NCBI RefSeq assembly: GCF_026000775.1
Contig: NZ_AP026830.1
Span: 1,697,056-1,761,055, forward strand
Direction of reading: 5' to 3'
Source of the DNA: Vulcanisaeta souniana JCM 11219
Lineage (GTDB): Archaea > Thermoproteota > Thermoprotei > Thermoproteales > Thermocladiaceae
Length of the DNA stretch: 64,000 nucleotides
The notes under the pieces are model-generated. The model was not told the DNA's origin. It saw only the letters and a program-made list of their open reading frames with translations, and did no database searches. The position numbers and the translations under genes are program-made. Position 1 is the stretch's first letter. The number at the start of each line of letters is the position of its first letter. This document shows positions 1 through 7,579 of this stretch, piece by piece.

Positions 1-1606
1 TATTTGCATAATTATCGAAGATCCCAGCTATTACGCTAAGTCTATTATTACTTAACTTACTTACGTCAAGTATTGGTAACGCTCTCCACTGACCAATATT
101 TAACCTTGTTAGTGCTCCTTCGGTCTCCTCCCTATTAGCCAATATTATCAATAATCCAAATGTAGTGTTTAACCAGGTCACTAACGCTTTTTCTTTACTC
201 GCATTTTCGTCCTTGAGCTTAACCATGAAGAACCTATTGGCTATTAACGGTTCATCGCCGTAAACAGTAATGACCCTCCAGGTATTCCACCTAACCCTAT
301 CGGGGACCAGTAGCCTAGACCTCAGTTTGATTATTCTCTCAGCCCTGGGCCCACTGCCCACGACCCACGCGTTTGGCTTAACGAGCATGGTCATCCTCAA
401 CTCCTCCTCACCACTGCAGAGCATGGGTACTGAATTGGGAATGGGGCTCTTCGGCAGTGCATTGCAGTCAACCCGTGTGCCACTACCGCAGGCTAGGTCT
501 GCAACCTTGACTTCCTTAATTCTACGTATGAGTTCCTCGGGATCACCAACCCCATCAATGGCCCTCTTGATCTCATCCTCAAGGCCCAGTAATGCCCTAA
601 CTGCTAACGTGGCGAGTAGGTACGCGGCGGGTACCTGCGTGTAGAACGTTGCAAAGCCCTTCCTCGTCGCAATATCCCCAGTGATCCTGTGATAGACCCT
701 ACCTGCGAAATCGCGCCTAAGGAACGTCCTGTTTTGAGCAATGCCAACACCCTTATCAATCAAATCCCTAACCCTACCAGTAGCGTTTGACGGCAGTCTA
801 TCGAGAATCTCCCTTGCCAATCTAACGGCCTCCCTATAATCAATCTTCAGTAATTCATCAAGAGCCCTCTTGAAGCCCTCAATTGCACCGTATTTTTCCA
901 CATACACACTCAATGGCCCTAGCCTTGGGTGAGTGTTCCTAATGTGTTCGTAGAATGTCGCCGTTAGTAGTGATGATAGTGCTGCCTGGGCTAGGACTAG
1001 TTCCTCATCCCTCGGGCTTTGCATTCCATATAACCTGTACATAACCTCGTAAATACCCTCATACACCCCACGGTTTTTTAATGAATCAACGAAATTATTA
1101 ATTACCTGTATGGTGTTTTCCAATTCCTCCTCAACCTCACTCTCCTGGATTAGGTACTCCACTGCGTACTTAATTACGTTGATTAATGTGGGTATATCAA
1201 CGGCGAACCACTCGGTCAACAATTTCTTCCTCCCCAATTGCTGGATTATGAACTGAAGCAAGGAGCCCATCTTAACGTACTTGGGTACGATGATTTTTAC
1301 GTTGAATTGCGACCTCTTGATTTGCTCCACGAGTTCCTTACCAGCCACATCACGGTACCTAATTGGGTATTGCAGGGCTATTGCTAAGTCGACAAGCCCC
1401 TGGTCAACCCTATTCCTTGCATCGCCCTCGGCATCAGGCGCCTGGTAGGATGCCTCAATGCCGATTATTAAGCCGTTGTGGAAGCACCTGATGTCTGGCC
1501 TACGCCTACCACTAACCCTCTCAGGCCTACAGTCAAGGCCCAACTCATTCAGTGCATCAGCAAGCCTAATATTGACCTTCTCCTCATGAACAAAGCCATT
1601 ATTCAC
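1..1606 (-). pseudogene. Eco57I-like N6-adenine DNA methyltransferase, internally deleted, runs off left edge
   Basis: My own minus-strand translation is open from a GTG at 1606 (Shine-Dalgarno-like GGTGATGAGG just upstream) to base 1, so the C-terminus lies outside the window. The N-terminal ~110 residues look like a nuclease or specificity-type domain (RRPDIRCFHNGLIIGIEASY). A typical methylase entry follows (FATFYTQVPAAYLLATLAV) and then SAM motif I (VADLACGSGT, about 500-480). The C-terminal target-recognition end is also recognisable (LLVPDRVRWNTWR, then ALVTWLNTTFGLL and NREETEG). Only about 70 residues separate motif I from that end. The family normally has several hundred there, including motif IV (NPPY/W), and no NPP motif is present. 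The deletion is in frame, near base 480. The product is probably inactive as a methylase. Confidence 0.8.
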
Positions 1607-2136
1607 ACCTCATCACCCTCCTTACCTTTACCTTACTGTTTTCGAACGCCCACTTTATTTGGTCCCTGTCGTTTATTTCCCGGCACTGTACTCGCTTCCT
1701 TTGGTGTTGTTGTCCTCTCATTGTGCCAAGCCTTAGACCTAGCGAGTACGGGCACTGCGCTGGTAAAAACGCTGGCCAAACTAATAAGCGCTTTTCTCAA
1801 GCAGTATACATACACCGCATTAAAACTTGACTAATTAGTGCGTTTTGGTGTAGATGTTCCTCGGAGGCGCATTAATCATCATCTGCAATGCATGTCCGTG
1901 AGTCATCAATTCCTGGAGCAATTCATTGATGCTGGCGGCAACCTCATCATACTCTATGAAATCAGGTAAAACACTAACAACCCTAAGAAAATACCTAAGA
2001 AAACGATCTTTACCGCTAAAGTAGTACTCAAGAGAACTTAATATGAGTAATGAGGCGTCTGGTGGTAAATTGGTGTGGGTTTAAGGTGGTACGAAAATCA
2101 GCATTAACCTGGAGGTATTGGCATTTATTGCTGTGT
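1607..2136. other. gene-poor stretch with remnant coding sequence
   Basis: This 530-base gap lies between the decayed methylase and the SDR gene. A minus-strand open segment at 1835-2080 looks like the C-terminal part of a lost protein and is listed separately. The rest (1607-1834, 2081-2136) shows no convincing gene. The short open frames there have unlikely composition. Confidence 0.5.
1835..2080 (-). pseudogene. C-terminal fragment of an unidentified protein
   Basis: This minus-strand frame is open for 81 codons from a stop at 2081-2083 to a TAA at 1835-1837, with no ATG, GTG or TTG near its 5' end. The translation has the composition of a real helical protein (for example YYFSGKDRFLRYFLRVVSVL and INELLQELMTHGHALQMM). 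I therefore read it as the tail of a gene whose front is gone. I do not recognise the family. It sits beside the truncated methylase and may be debris of the same locus. Confidence 0.4.
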
Positions 2137-2886
2137 TTATGTTATTGTCCAGCCTCCATCGACCACTATTAGGGCTCCCGTAATATAACTCGCATCATCT
2201 GATGCCAGAAAGGCCACTGCGGATGCTATGTCCTCTGGCTCCGCAAGTCTTCCCAGTGGTATTATTTGTTCCATCATCTTTACTTGTTCCTCACTACCCG
2301 GCTGCATCGCGCCTGGCGTCCTAACGGAGCCAGGGGCTATTGCATTTACGGTTATTCCATAACGGGCCAATTCCAGTGCTAGGGCCCTTGTGAAACCTAC
2401 AATGCCCGCCTTGGATGCGCTATAATGCGTTAATCCTGCGAAACCCATGATATTTCCTGCTACCGATGATATGCTCACTACCCTACCGTACTTCTGCTTA
2501 ACCATGTATGGCACTACGGCCCTCGTCACGTTGAATGTACCGTTTAGATTTATGTTAATTACCTTATACCAGTCGTCAAACGTCATTTCAAGGAATGACT
2601 TGAATGGGTATATCCCGGCATTGTTCACTAGAATGTCGATGCGTCCATACGCGTCATAGACCCTCTTGGCCACGTCCTCGGCCATCCTTGGATCAGTAAC
2701 ATCGAGTCTCAATGCCATTCCCTGGCCGCCAAGGTTCCTTATCTCATTGAGGGTTTCATTCTCCTTGCCCGTTATATCCGTGACAACGACAGTAGCACCG
2801 TCCTTTGCCAACCTCAGGGCTATGCTCCTACCGATTCCTTGACCGGCCCCCGTGACTATTGCGACCCTATTCTTTAATGTGGGCAT
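2137..2886 (-). CDS. short-chain dehydrogenase/reductase, FabG-like
   Basis: A 249-residue classical SDR, probably a cytoplasmic NAD(P)-dependent oxidoreductase of 3-oxoacyl-ACP/CoA reductase or sugar/alcohol dehydrogenase type. Visible motifs are the Rossmann glycine pattern VTGAGQGIG (residues ~11-19), NNAG (~88-91), the catalytic Ser in ISSVAG, the YSASK catalytic Tyr/Lys, and the C-terminal VAFLASDDASYITG and VVDGG typical of FabG. Length fits the family. Its ATG at 2886 has an AT-rich TATA-like element 25 bases upstream, so the mRNA is probably leaderless. It is a single gene with no operon partner, and the substrate cannot be read from sequence. Confidence 0.88.
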   Translation of the reverse strand: MPTLKNRVAIVTGAGQGIGRSIALRLAKDGATVVVTDITGKENETLNEIRNLGGQGMALRLDVTDPRMAEDVAKRVYDAYGRIDILVNNAGIYPFKSFLEMTFDDWYKVININLNGTFNVTRAVVPYMVKQKYGRVVSISSVAGNIMGFAGLTHYSASKAGIVGFTRALALELARYGITVNAIAPGSVRTPGAMQPGSEEQVKMMEQIIPLGRLAEPEDIASAVAFLASDDASYITGALIVVDGGWTIT

Positions 2887-2903
2887 AATTATATTTTAAT
2901 GAT

Positions 2904-2917
2904 CCAAATATATAAGC
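2904..2917 (-). promoter_or_regulatory. TATA-like promoter element for the SDR gene
   Basis: On the minus strand, GCTTATATATTTGG is centred about 25 bases upstream of the SDR ATG (2886). This is the spacing expected for an archaeal TATA box driving a leaderless transcript. Confidence 0.5.
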
Positions 2918-3106
2918 TTTTCTACAACAAGTTATAATAATTAAATATTATTTCATTTTATTATAGATAGAAGTAATGCTTTATAGATTTTTATCTTTAA
3001 TAACATGCCATTATTAACTACACATTCAACGCCCTGTCTCATAAATATGCAAATATCAAGAGTAGGTAATTTAAATGACACGTGTTCCTCTACGTAATTG
3101 GTTTAT

Positions 3107-4103
3107 ATGCAGGTCATTGAGGTACGTGATTTAGTTAAGATCTATAGTAATGGCGTAAAAGCCCTTGATGGTGTCTCATTGAGTGTGGATGGGGGGTGAA
3201 GCCTTTGCTATGCTTGGTCCTAATGGCGCTGGTAAGACTACACTCATGAGGATATTGACGACACAGATAAGGCCAACCTCTGGCTCGGCCTATGTGATGG
3301 GTTATGACGTGGTTAGGGAGGGTGATAAGGTTAGGAGAGTTATTGGTTATGTTCCTCAGGAGTTCAGTGTTTGGATGGATTTGACTGGTTATGAGAACCT
3401 ACTCATTTATTCAAAGGTTTATGGAGTAACTGGTAATGAGGCGCGTAGGAGGATTAGGGAGGTTTTAGAGCTCATGGATTTAACAGATGCTGCCAATAGA
3501 TTGGTTAGTACGTACTCAGGTGGTATGATAAGGAGGTTAGAGATCGCCGCTGCATTGATAATCGAACCTGAGGTTTTATTCCTGGACGAGCCAACGGTTG
3601 GTCTGGATCCAGCGGCCAGGAGACTTGTGTGGGAGAAGTTAATTGCGCTTAATAGGGAAGGGGGCATTACCATTTTCTTTAATTCTCATTACATGGATGA
3701 GATGGAGATGTACGCCGGTAGGGCTGCGTTACTTAATAGGGGTAGGGTTATCGCGCTGGGTACTATTGATGAGTTGAAGAGTTCTGTCAGTAATGACGTT
3801 GTTGAGTTCGCGGTTAATGACGCTAAATTAACCATGAAGGTATTGAAGGAGGTTAGTAATGGTGTTATAGATGTTAATATCATTGATGAGGATATTGTTA
3901 GGGTTATGGTGAGGAATGCCGATGAGTCATTGCCTATATTAATAAGTACTATTTTTAATCATGGTATATCGATAAGGAGGGTATCAGTACATAAGCCATC
4001 ACTTGATGACGTATTCCTGAAATACGTCGGTAAGAGGATTAGTGAGATTGAGGGTAGTATGAGTGAGTTGAGGACTGTTAGGAAAGCTGTTATGAGGGGT
4101 TGA
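3107..4103 (+). pseudogene. ABC transporter ATP-binding protein (DrrA-like) with a one-base frameshift
   Basis: The N-terminal frame starts at ATG 3107 (MQVIEVRDLVKIYSNG...) and hits TGA at 3197-3199, right after a run of six G (3191-3196). Dropping one G joins it smoothly to the downstream frame (GEAFAMLGPNGAGKTT), giving a normal ~332-residue ABC ATPase. Motifs are Walker A GPNGAGKTT, Q-loop YVPQEFSVW, signature YSGGMIRRLEIA, Walker B LFLDEPTVGLDP and the H-loop NSHYMDEME. The long C-terminal extension is typical of DrrA/CcmA-type exporters. The permease starts 4 bases before this stop. The frameshift could be a true mutation, polymerase slippage on the G-run, or a sequencing error. A start inside at GTG 3183 would lack the first beta strand and is unlikely to be native. 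Confidence 0.8.
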
Positions 4104-4868
4104 GTATGGGCAATTTCATTAATGCTATTCTTGCCTTTGTGGAGCTTGAGGCTCGTAGGCTTAAGTATAATAGGACTGAGCTTTATACGAGGGCTGTTCA
4201 GCCAATACTTTGGCTCGTTGTCTTTGGCCCCGTGATGGCTAGGGTTAGGGCATTACCCACCGGTGGTATTCCCTACATCGCATTCATAACGCCTGGCGTG
4301 ATTATGCAGTCTGTGACCTTCGTATCTATATTCTATGGCCTAACAATTGTTTGGGAAAGGGAGTCTGGGATTTTGAAGAAGCTGCTGGCGATGCCGGTTT
4401 CCCGCGTGTCCATTATACTTGGTAGGTCCTCAGCATCAATAAAGGGCATTGTTCCAGTTCGTAATAATAATGCCAATAGCCATAGCATTAGGCGTTAGGA
4501 TCGAGGCGAACCCAATTTATCTATTGCTTTCATTATTCATAGTGGTAATTACGGCCATTGGATTCTCAGCGTTCTCAATATGGATTGCCTCCTATATGAA
4601 GACTAGGGAGAGGTTTATGGGGATTGGGCAGGCAATAACAATGCCCCTGTTCTTCGCGAGTAACGCCATATACCCAATAAACATCATGCCTACGCCAATC
4701 AGGGTTATCGTACTCGTAAATCCACTGACCTATTCCGTTGACGCCCTGAGGAAATCAATGATAATAGGCTCCCTCAATGGGCTAACAATTGATTTATTGG
4801 CATTAATGATATTTGCGGTATTATTCATCATATTAGCGTCCATTGGATTTGGGAGAATGATTGAATGA
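4100..4868 (+). pseudogene. ABC-2 type permease, frameshifted
   Basis: The first frame (TTG 4100 or ATG 4106 to 4498) encodes the N-terminal half of an ABC-2 permease: a first membrane segment (PILWLVVFGPVMARV), a second (ITPGVIMQSVTFVSIFYGL) and the family-typical cytoplasmic WERESGILKKLLAMPVSR. After SASIKGI the frame degrades (VPVRNNN...). The +1 frame from about 4449 continues the expected membrane helices (FQFVIIMPIAIAL, LLLSLFIVVITAIGF, a MPLFFASNAIYPI-type loop, and a final helix). One extra base near 4446-4450 explains the break. The whole gene would be ~255 residues and partner the ATPase immediately upstream as a drug or lipid exporter. Confidence 0.78.
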
Positions 4869-5057
4869 GAGTTAACGTTGTGTTTAGAAAAGTATAGATA
4901 TGAATAATCAATATATTAGTTTTATTTAAGTTCGTAGTATTAAATTAACTTATTGCTTTTTATCATATTACTAAGTACTAAAATATTTTTGTTATTCTAC
5001 ATTTGACGTGAAATACAGTTTATTATTCACTTGAATATAATAAGGACTGGTGATAGT

Positions 5058-5480
5058 ATGGGTGGTAAACAGAAGAGGATGACGGTTTCCGTGTTCTCAG
5101 GAAGTGTGGATAGGTTAACCGGATTGGCCATGCTTGTTTCCGGCGCGGTGGCCATGGGTATGGAAGTTGAATTATTCCTACAATTGTGGGGAGCGTACAC
5201 CTTCAGGAAGGATGTTATTCAGAAGAACATGAACTTCAGTGAGTTTCAGAACCTGGGTCCTGAGGTGGGTAGGAGACTGCAGGAATTGAAGTTGCCGTCA
5301 TGGTTCGATTTATTGAGGGAAGCTAAGAAGACGGGTAACTTAAAGATCTATGTGTGCTCCACGGCGGCCGCTATATGGAACGCCAGGAAGGAGGATTTCG
5401 TTGACTTGGTTGATGACATAATAGGTGCAGGTGAGTGGGTGGATAAGATGTCTGAGGCCGACATAACACTCTTCGTGTAG
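5058..5480 (+). CDS. DsrE-family protein (DsrE2/DsrE3-like)
   Basis: A 140-residue DsrE/DsrF-like protein, first gene of the sulfur/electron-transfer operon. I chose ATG 5058 because GGTGAT lies just before it; an in-frame start at 5031 has no such signal. The N-terminal hydrophobic strand-helix (RLTGLAMLVSGAVAMGMEVEL) and the motif KIYVCSTAAAIWN with a single conserved Cys fit DsrE proteins that receive and pass sulfane sulfur from a thiol. The next gene is TusA-like, its usual partner in Hdr-linked sulfur oxidation or Dsr clusters. Expected role: cytoplasmic persulfide relay. The assignment to subgroup is less certain than the family. Confidence 0.82.
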   Translation: MGGKQKRMTVSVFSGSVDRLTGLAMLVSGAVAMGMEVELFLQLWGAYTFRKDVIQKNMNFSEFQNLGPEVGRRLQELKLPSWFDLLREAKKTGNLKIYVCSTAAAIWNARKEDFVDLVDDIIGAGEWVDKMSEADITLFV

Positions 5481-5490
5481 GTGATGGAAC

Positions 5491-5766
5491 ATGAGCGAGA
5501 CAAAGGGTGAATTAAGTCCGGAGGAGCTTAGGAGGCTCAAGCCAAGTAAGACTGTGGATGCCAGGGGCATGTCATGCCCTGGCCCCCTACTTGCTGCGAA
5601 GCAGGCAATAACCGAGGTGCCAATTGGAGGTATACTTGAGGTTCTTTCATCAGATCCCGGAACAAAGAGGGACCTACCTCTTTGGGCTAGGAAGATGGGG
5701 CATGTGTACCTAGGCACGATTGAGGAGCCAGGTTACTGGAGAATATTCGTAAAGAGAATGAAGTAA
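5491..5766 (+). CDS. tusA: TusA/SirA-like sulfur carrier protein
   Basis: A 91-residue TusA-family protein. The hallmark CPGP is present (DARGMSCPGPLLAAKQAI), with the Cys that carries persulfide in known family members, followed by the expected beta-alpha-beta pattern (GGILEVLSSDPGTKRDLPLW). An unusual charged 20-residue N-terminal extension precedes the core. It starts 10 bases after the DsrE-like stop with a GGTGATGG ribosome site. Together with the DsrE-like protein it probably delivers sulfur to, or takes it from, the Hdr/Qmo-like proteins encoded downstream. Confidence 0.92.
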   Translation: MSETKGELSPEELRRLKPSKTVDARGMSCPGPLLAAKQAITEVPIGGILEVLSSDPGTKRDLPLWARKMGHVYLGTIEEPGYWRIFVKRMK

Positions 5767-5784
5767 TGGGTGGGGTGACATGAG

Positions 5785-6210
5785 ATGGTTCTTAAAAAAT
5801 CAAATCCGCAAATTCTTATTTTTACAACTAACATAATCTCAGACCCTGGGGTATGCTCGGCAGGTTTGATGCACCTGAGTTATCCTGCCCAGACCACAAT
5901 CATTAAAGTCCCATGTTCATCTATGATAAGGCCCGAGTGGATTGCACTGGCGCTCGAGAGTGGTTTTGATGGGGTGTTCGTAGCTGCTGATGGTACGGAC
6001 TGCCCATACCTAACGGATTGCACTAATAGGACCGCAAAGCGTGTTAGGGAGGCCCAGGAATTACTGAGCAATAAGGGTATAGAGCCCGAGAGGGTTAAGA
6101 TGGCTGCCATATGCTCTGTATGTGGTGAGGCCTTTACTAGGTTGGTGAACGATTTCTATTCCAGATTAATGGAATTAGGGCCCATTAAGGTGAGAACACA
6201 TGAGGAGTAA
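5785..6210 (+). CDS. MvhD/FlpD-like iron-sulfur electron-transfer protein
   Basis: A 141-residue protein of the MvhD family (methyl-viologen-reducing hydrogenase delta subunit type), which carries electrons between a donor and HdrA flavoproteins. Cysteines are at VCSAG, VPCSSMIRPEW, TDCPYLTDC and ICSVCGEAF. The core runs from SSMIRPEWIALALESGFDGV to the C-terminal segment GIEPERVKMAAICSVCGEAF. In bacterial QmoB this module is fused to the C-terminus of an HdrA-like chain; here it is a free gene directly ahead of two HdrA genes (1 base to the next start). The second-cluster pattern is somewhat diverged. Confidence 0.85.
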   Translation: MVLKKSNPQILIFTTNIISDPGVCSAGLMHLSYPAQTTIIKVPCSSMIRPEWIALALESGFDGVFVAADGTDCPYLTDCTNRTAKRVREAQELLSNKGIEPERVKMAAICSVCGEAFTRLVNDFYSRLMELGPIKVRTHEE

Positions 6211-6211
6211 T

Positions 6212-7579
6212 ATGTCACGGAGGATCCTTGAGAAGGCGGAACCCACCCCAGGTCTGCTTAATTATGATGCTGTGGTGATAGGTGGTGGTATTGCGGGCAT
6301 GGAGGCTTCGCTTGATCTGGCAGAAATGGGGTTTAAGGTATTGCTTGTTGAGAGGGAGCCCACTATTGGAGGCAAGATGTTCCTGTTGAGTAAGGTGTTC
6401 CCAACGCTTGACTGTGCAAGCTGTATTTCAACTCCTAAAATGGCCGCCGTGGCTCACCACCCAAATATAGTTCTATGGACGTACTCAGAGATCACAAGGA
6501 TCGATATTAAGGGTAAAGGTGATTTTGAGATCACCATATTGAGAAAACCAAGGTTTGTTAATGAAGAGCTATGCACAGGCTGTAGTACATGCGAGGAGGT
6601 TTGTCCTGTGGTTTTACCTAAGGAGTATGATTATGGCCTCAGGGGAAGGAAGGCTGCGTATATTCCATTTGATACTGCAGTGCCTAAGAAGGCCGTAATT
6701 GACATAGATAATTGCATATTCTGCGGGCAATGCGAAAGGGCGTGCCCCGCTGGCGCCATTGACTTCATGCAGAGGCCCAGGATATATAGGGTTAAGGCTC
6801 ATGCAATAATAATAACCACTGGGTATAGGTTATTCCCTGCCGAGAGGAAGGAGCAGTATGGTTATGGCAAGATCCCCAACGTTATAACCGCAATGCAGAT
6901 GGAGAGGTTATTATCACCAACGAGACCATTCAACTCAGTGCTTAGACCATCAGATGGTAAAGAGCCAAATAGCATTGGGTACGTGCTTTGTGTTGGATCT
7001 AGGGATAGGACAGTGGGTAACCCAAGGTGCTCCCAGGTTTGTTGCATGTACTCAATAAAGCAGGCCCAGCTAATCCTTGGTGCGTTACCGTTGGCTGATG
7101 TAACTATTTACTACATGGATATAAGGGCCTATGGTAAGGGTTTCGAGGAGTTTTACCAGAAGGCCAAGGCAATGGGCGTTAAGTTCGTGCGCGGTAGGGT
7201 GGCTAAGATTGAAGGGTTACCCAATGGCAATGTGAGGTTGATTTATGAAGATATTGATGAGGGCAGGGTGAAGTCGGCAGAGCATGACTTAGTGGTTTTA
7301 TCCGTGGGCCTATTGCCAAGTAATGATGATATTATCTCGACAATCCATGGAGAAAAATTAGCCGTGGACGAACTAGGATTCATAAGGGTGGATCCATCAA
7401 CACCTACCCAGACGAATATAGAGGGTATATTCGCAGCGGGTTGTGCAACGGGCCCAAAGGACATTCCTGATACCATACTAGAGGCTGCGTCAGCCGCGGC
7501 GAGGTGCGCGGCTTACCTAAAATCACTCAGGCAGGAAAAGGCGGTACCAGTTGAGGCGGTCGCTAATGGAGGAAGGTAA
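6212..7579 (+). CDS. HdrA-like FAD/iron-sulfur protein, QmoA-type
   Basis: A 455-residue flavoprotein. The FAD-binding Rossmann motif is VVIGGGIAGMEASLDLAE near the N-terminus. The HdrA-specific LDCASCISTPKM Cys pair follows, then two 4Fe-4S motifs, CTGCSTCEEVCP and CIFCGQCERACP, and a second Rossmann-like region with GYVLCVGSRDR and CSQVCCMYS. The C-terminal GIFAAGCATGPKDIPDTI binds the flavin tail in this family. Length and order match QmoA rather than full-length HdrA. I start at ATG 6212, which has GAGGAG upstream; ATG 6200 overlaps that site. Probable role: one of two flavoprotein subunits passing electrons between quinone and a cytoplasmic sulfur enzyme. Confidence 0.9.
   Translation: MSRRILEKAEPTPGLLNYDAVVIGGGIAGMEASLDLAEMGFKVLLVEREPTIGGKMFLLSKVFPTLDCASCISTPKMAAVAHHPNIVLWTYSEITRIDIKGKGDFEITILRKPRFVNEELCTGCSTCEEVCPVVLPKEYDYGLRGRKAAYIPFDTAVPKKAVIDIDNCIFCGQCERACPAGAIDFMQRPRIYRVKAHAIIITTGYRLFPAERKEQYGYGKIPNVITAMQMERLLSPTRPFNSVLRPSDGKEPNSIGYVLCVGSRDRTVGNPRCSQVCCMYSIKQAQLILGALPLADVTIYYMDIRAYGKGFEEFYQKAKAMGVKFVRGRVAKIEGLPNGNVRLIYEDIDEGRVKSAEHDLVVLSVGLLPSNDDIISTIHGEKLAVDELGFIRVDPSTPTQTNIEGIFAAGCATGPKDIPDTILEAASAAARCAAYLKSLRQEKAVPVEAVANGGR

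Noticed and set aside
1633-1815. 60-codon minus-strand open frame between the methylase and the gene fragment
   Set aside because: Its composition is unlike a folded protein, it has no ribosome site, and I recognise no similarity.
3191-3199. Programmed frameshifting at the G6 run of the ABC ATPase
   Set aside because: A +1 shift is required, no typical recoding signal is seen, and the partner gene is also frameshifted. Decay or base-calling error is simpler.
5340-5717. 125-codon minus-strand frame opposite DsrE and TusA
   Set aside because: It lies antisense to two genes with clear family motifs and its own translation is low-quality; it is a shadow.
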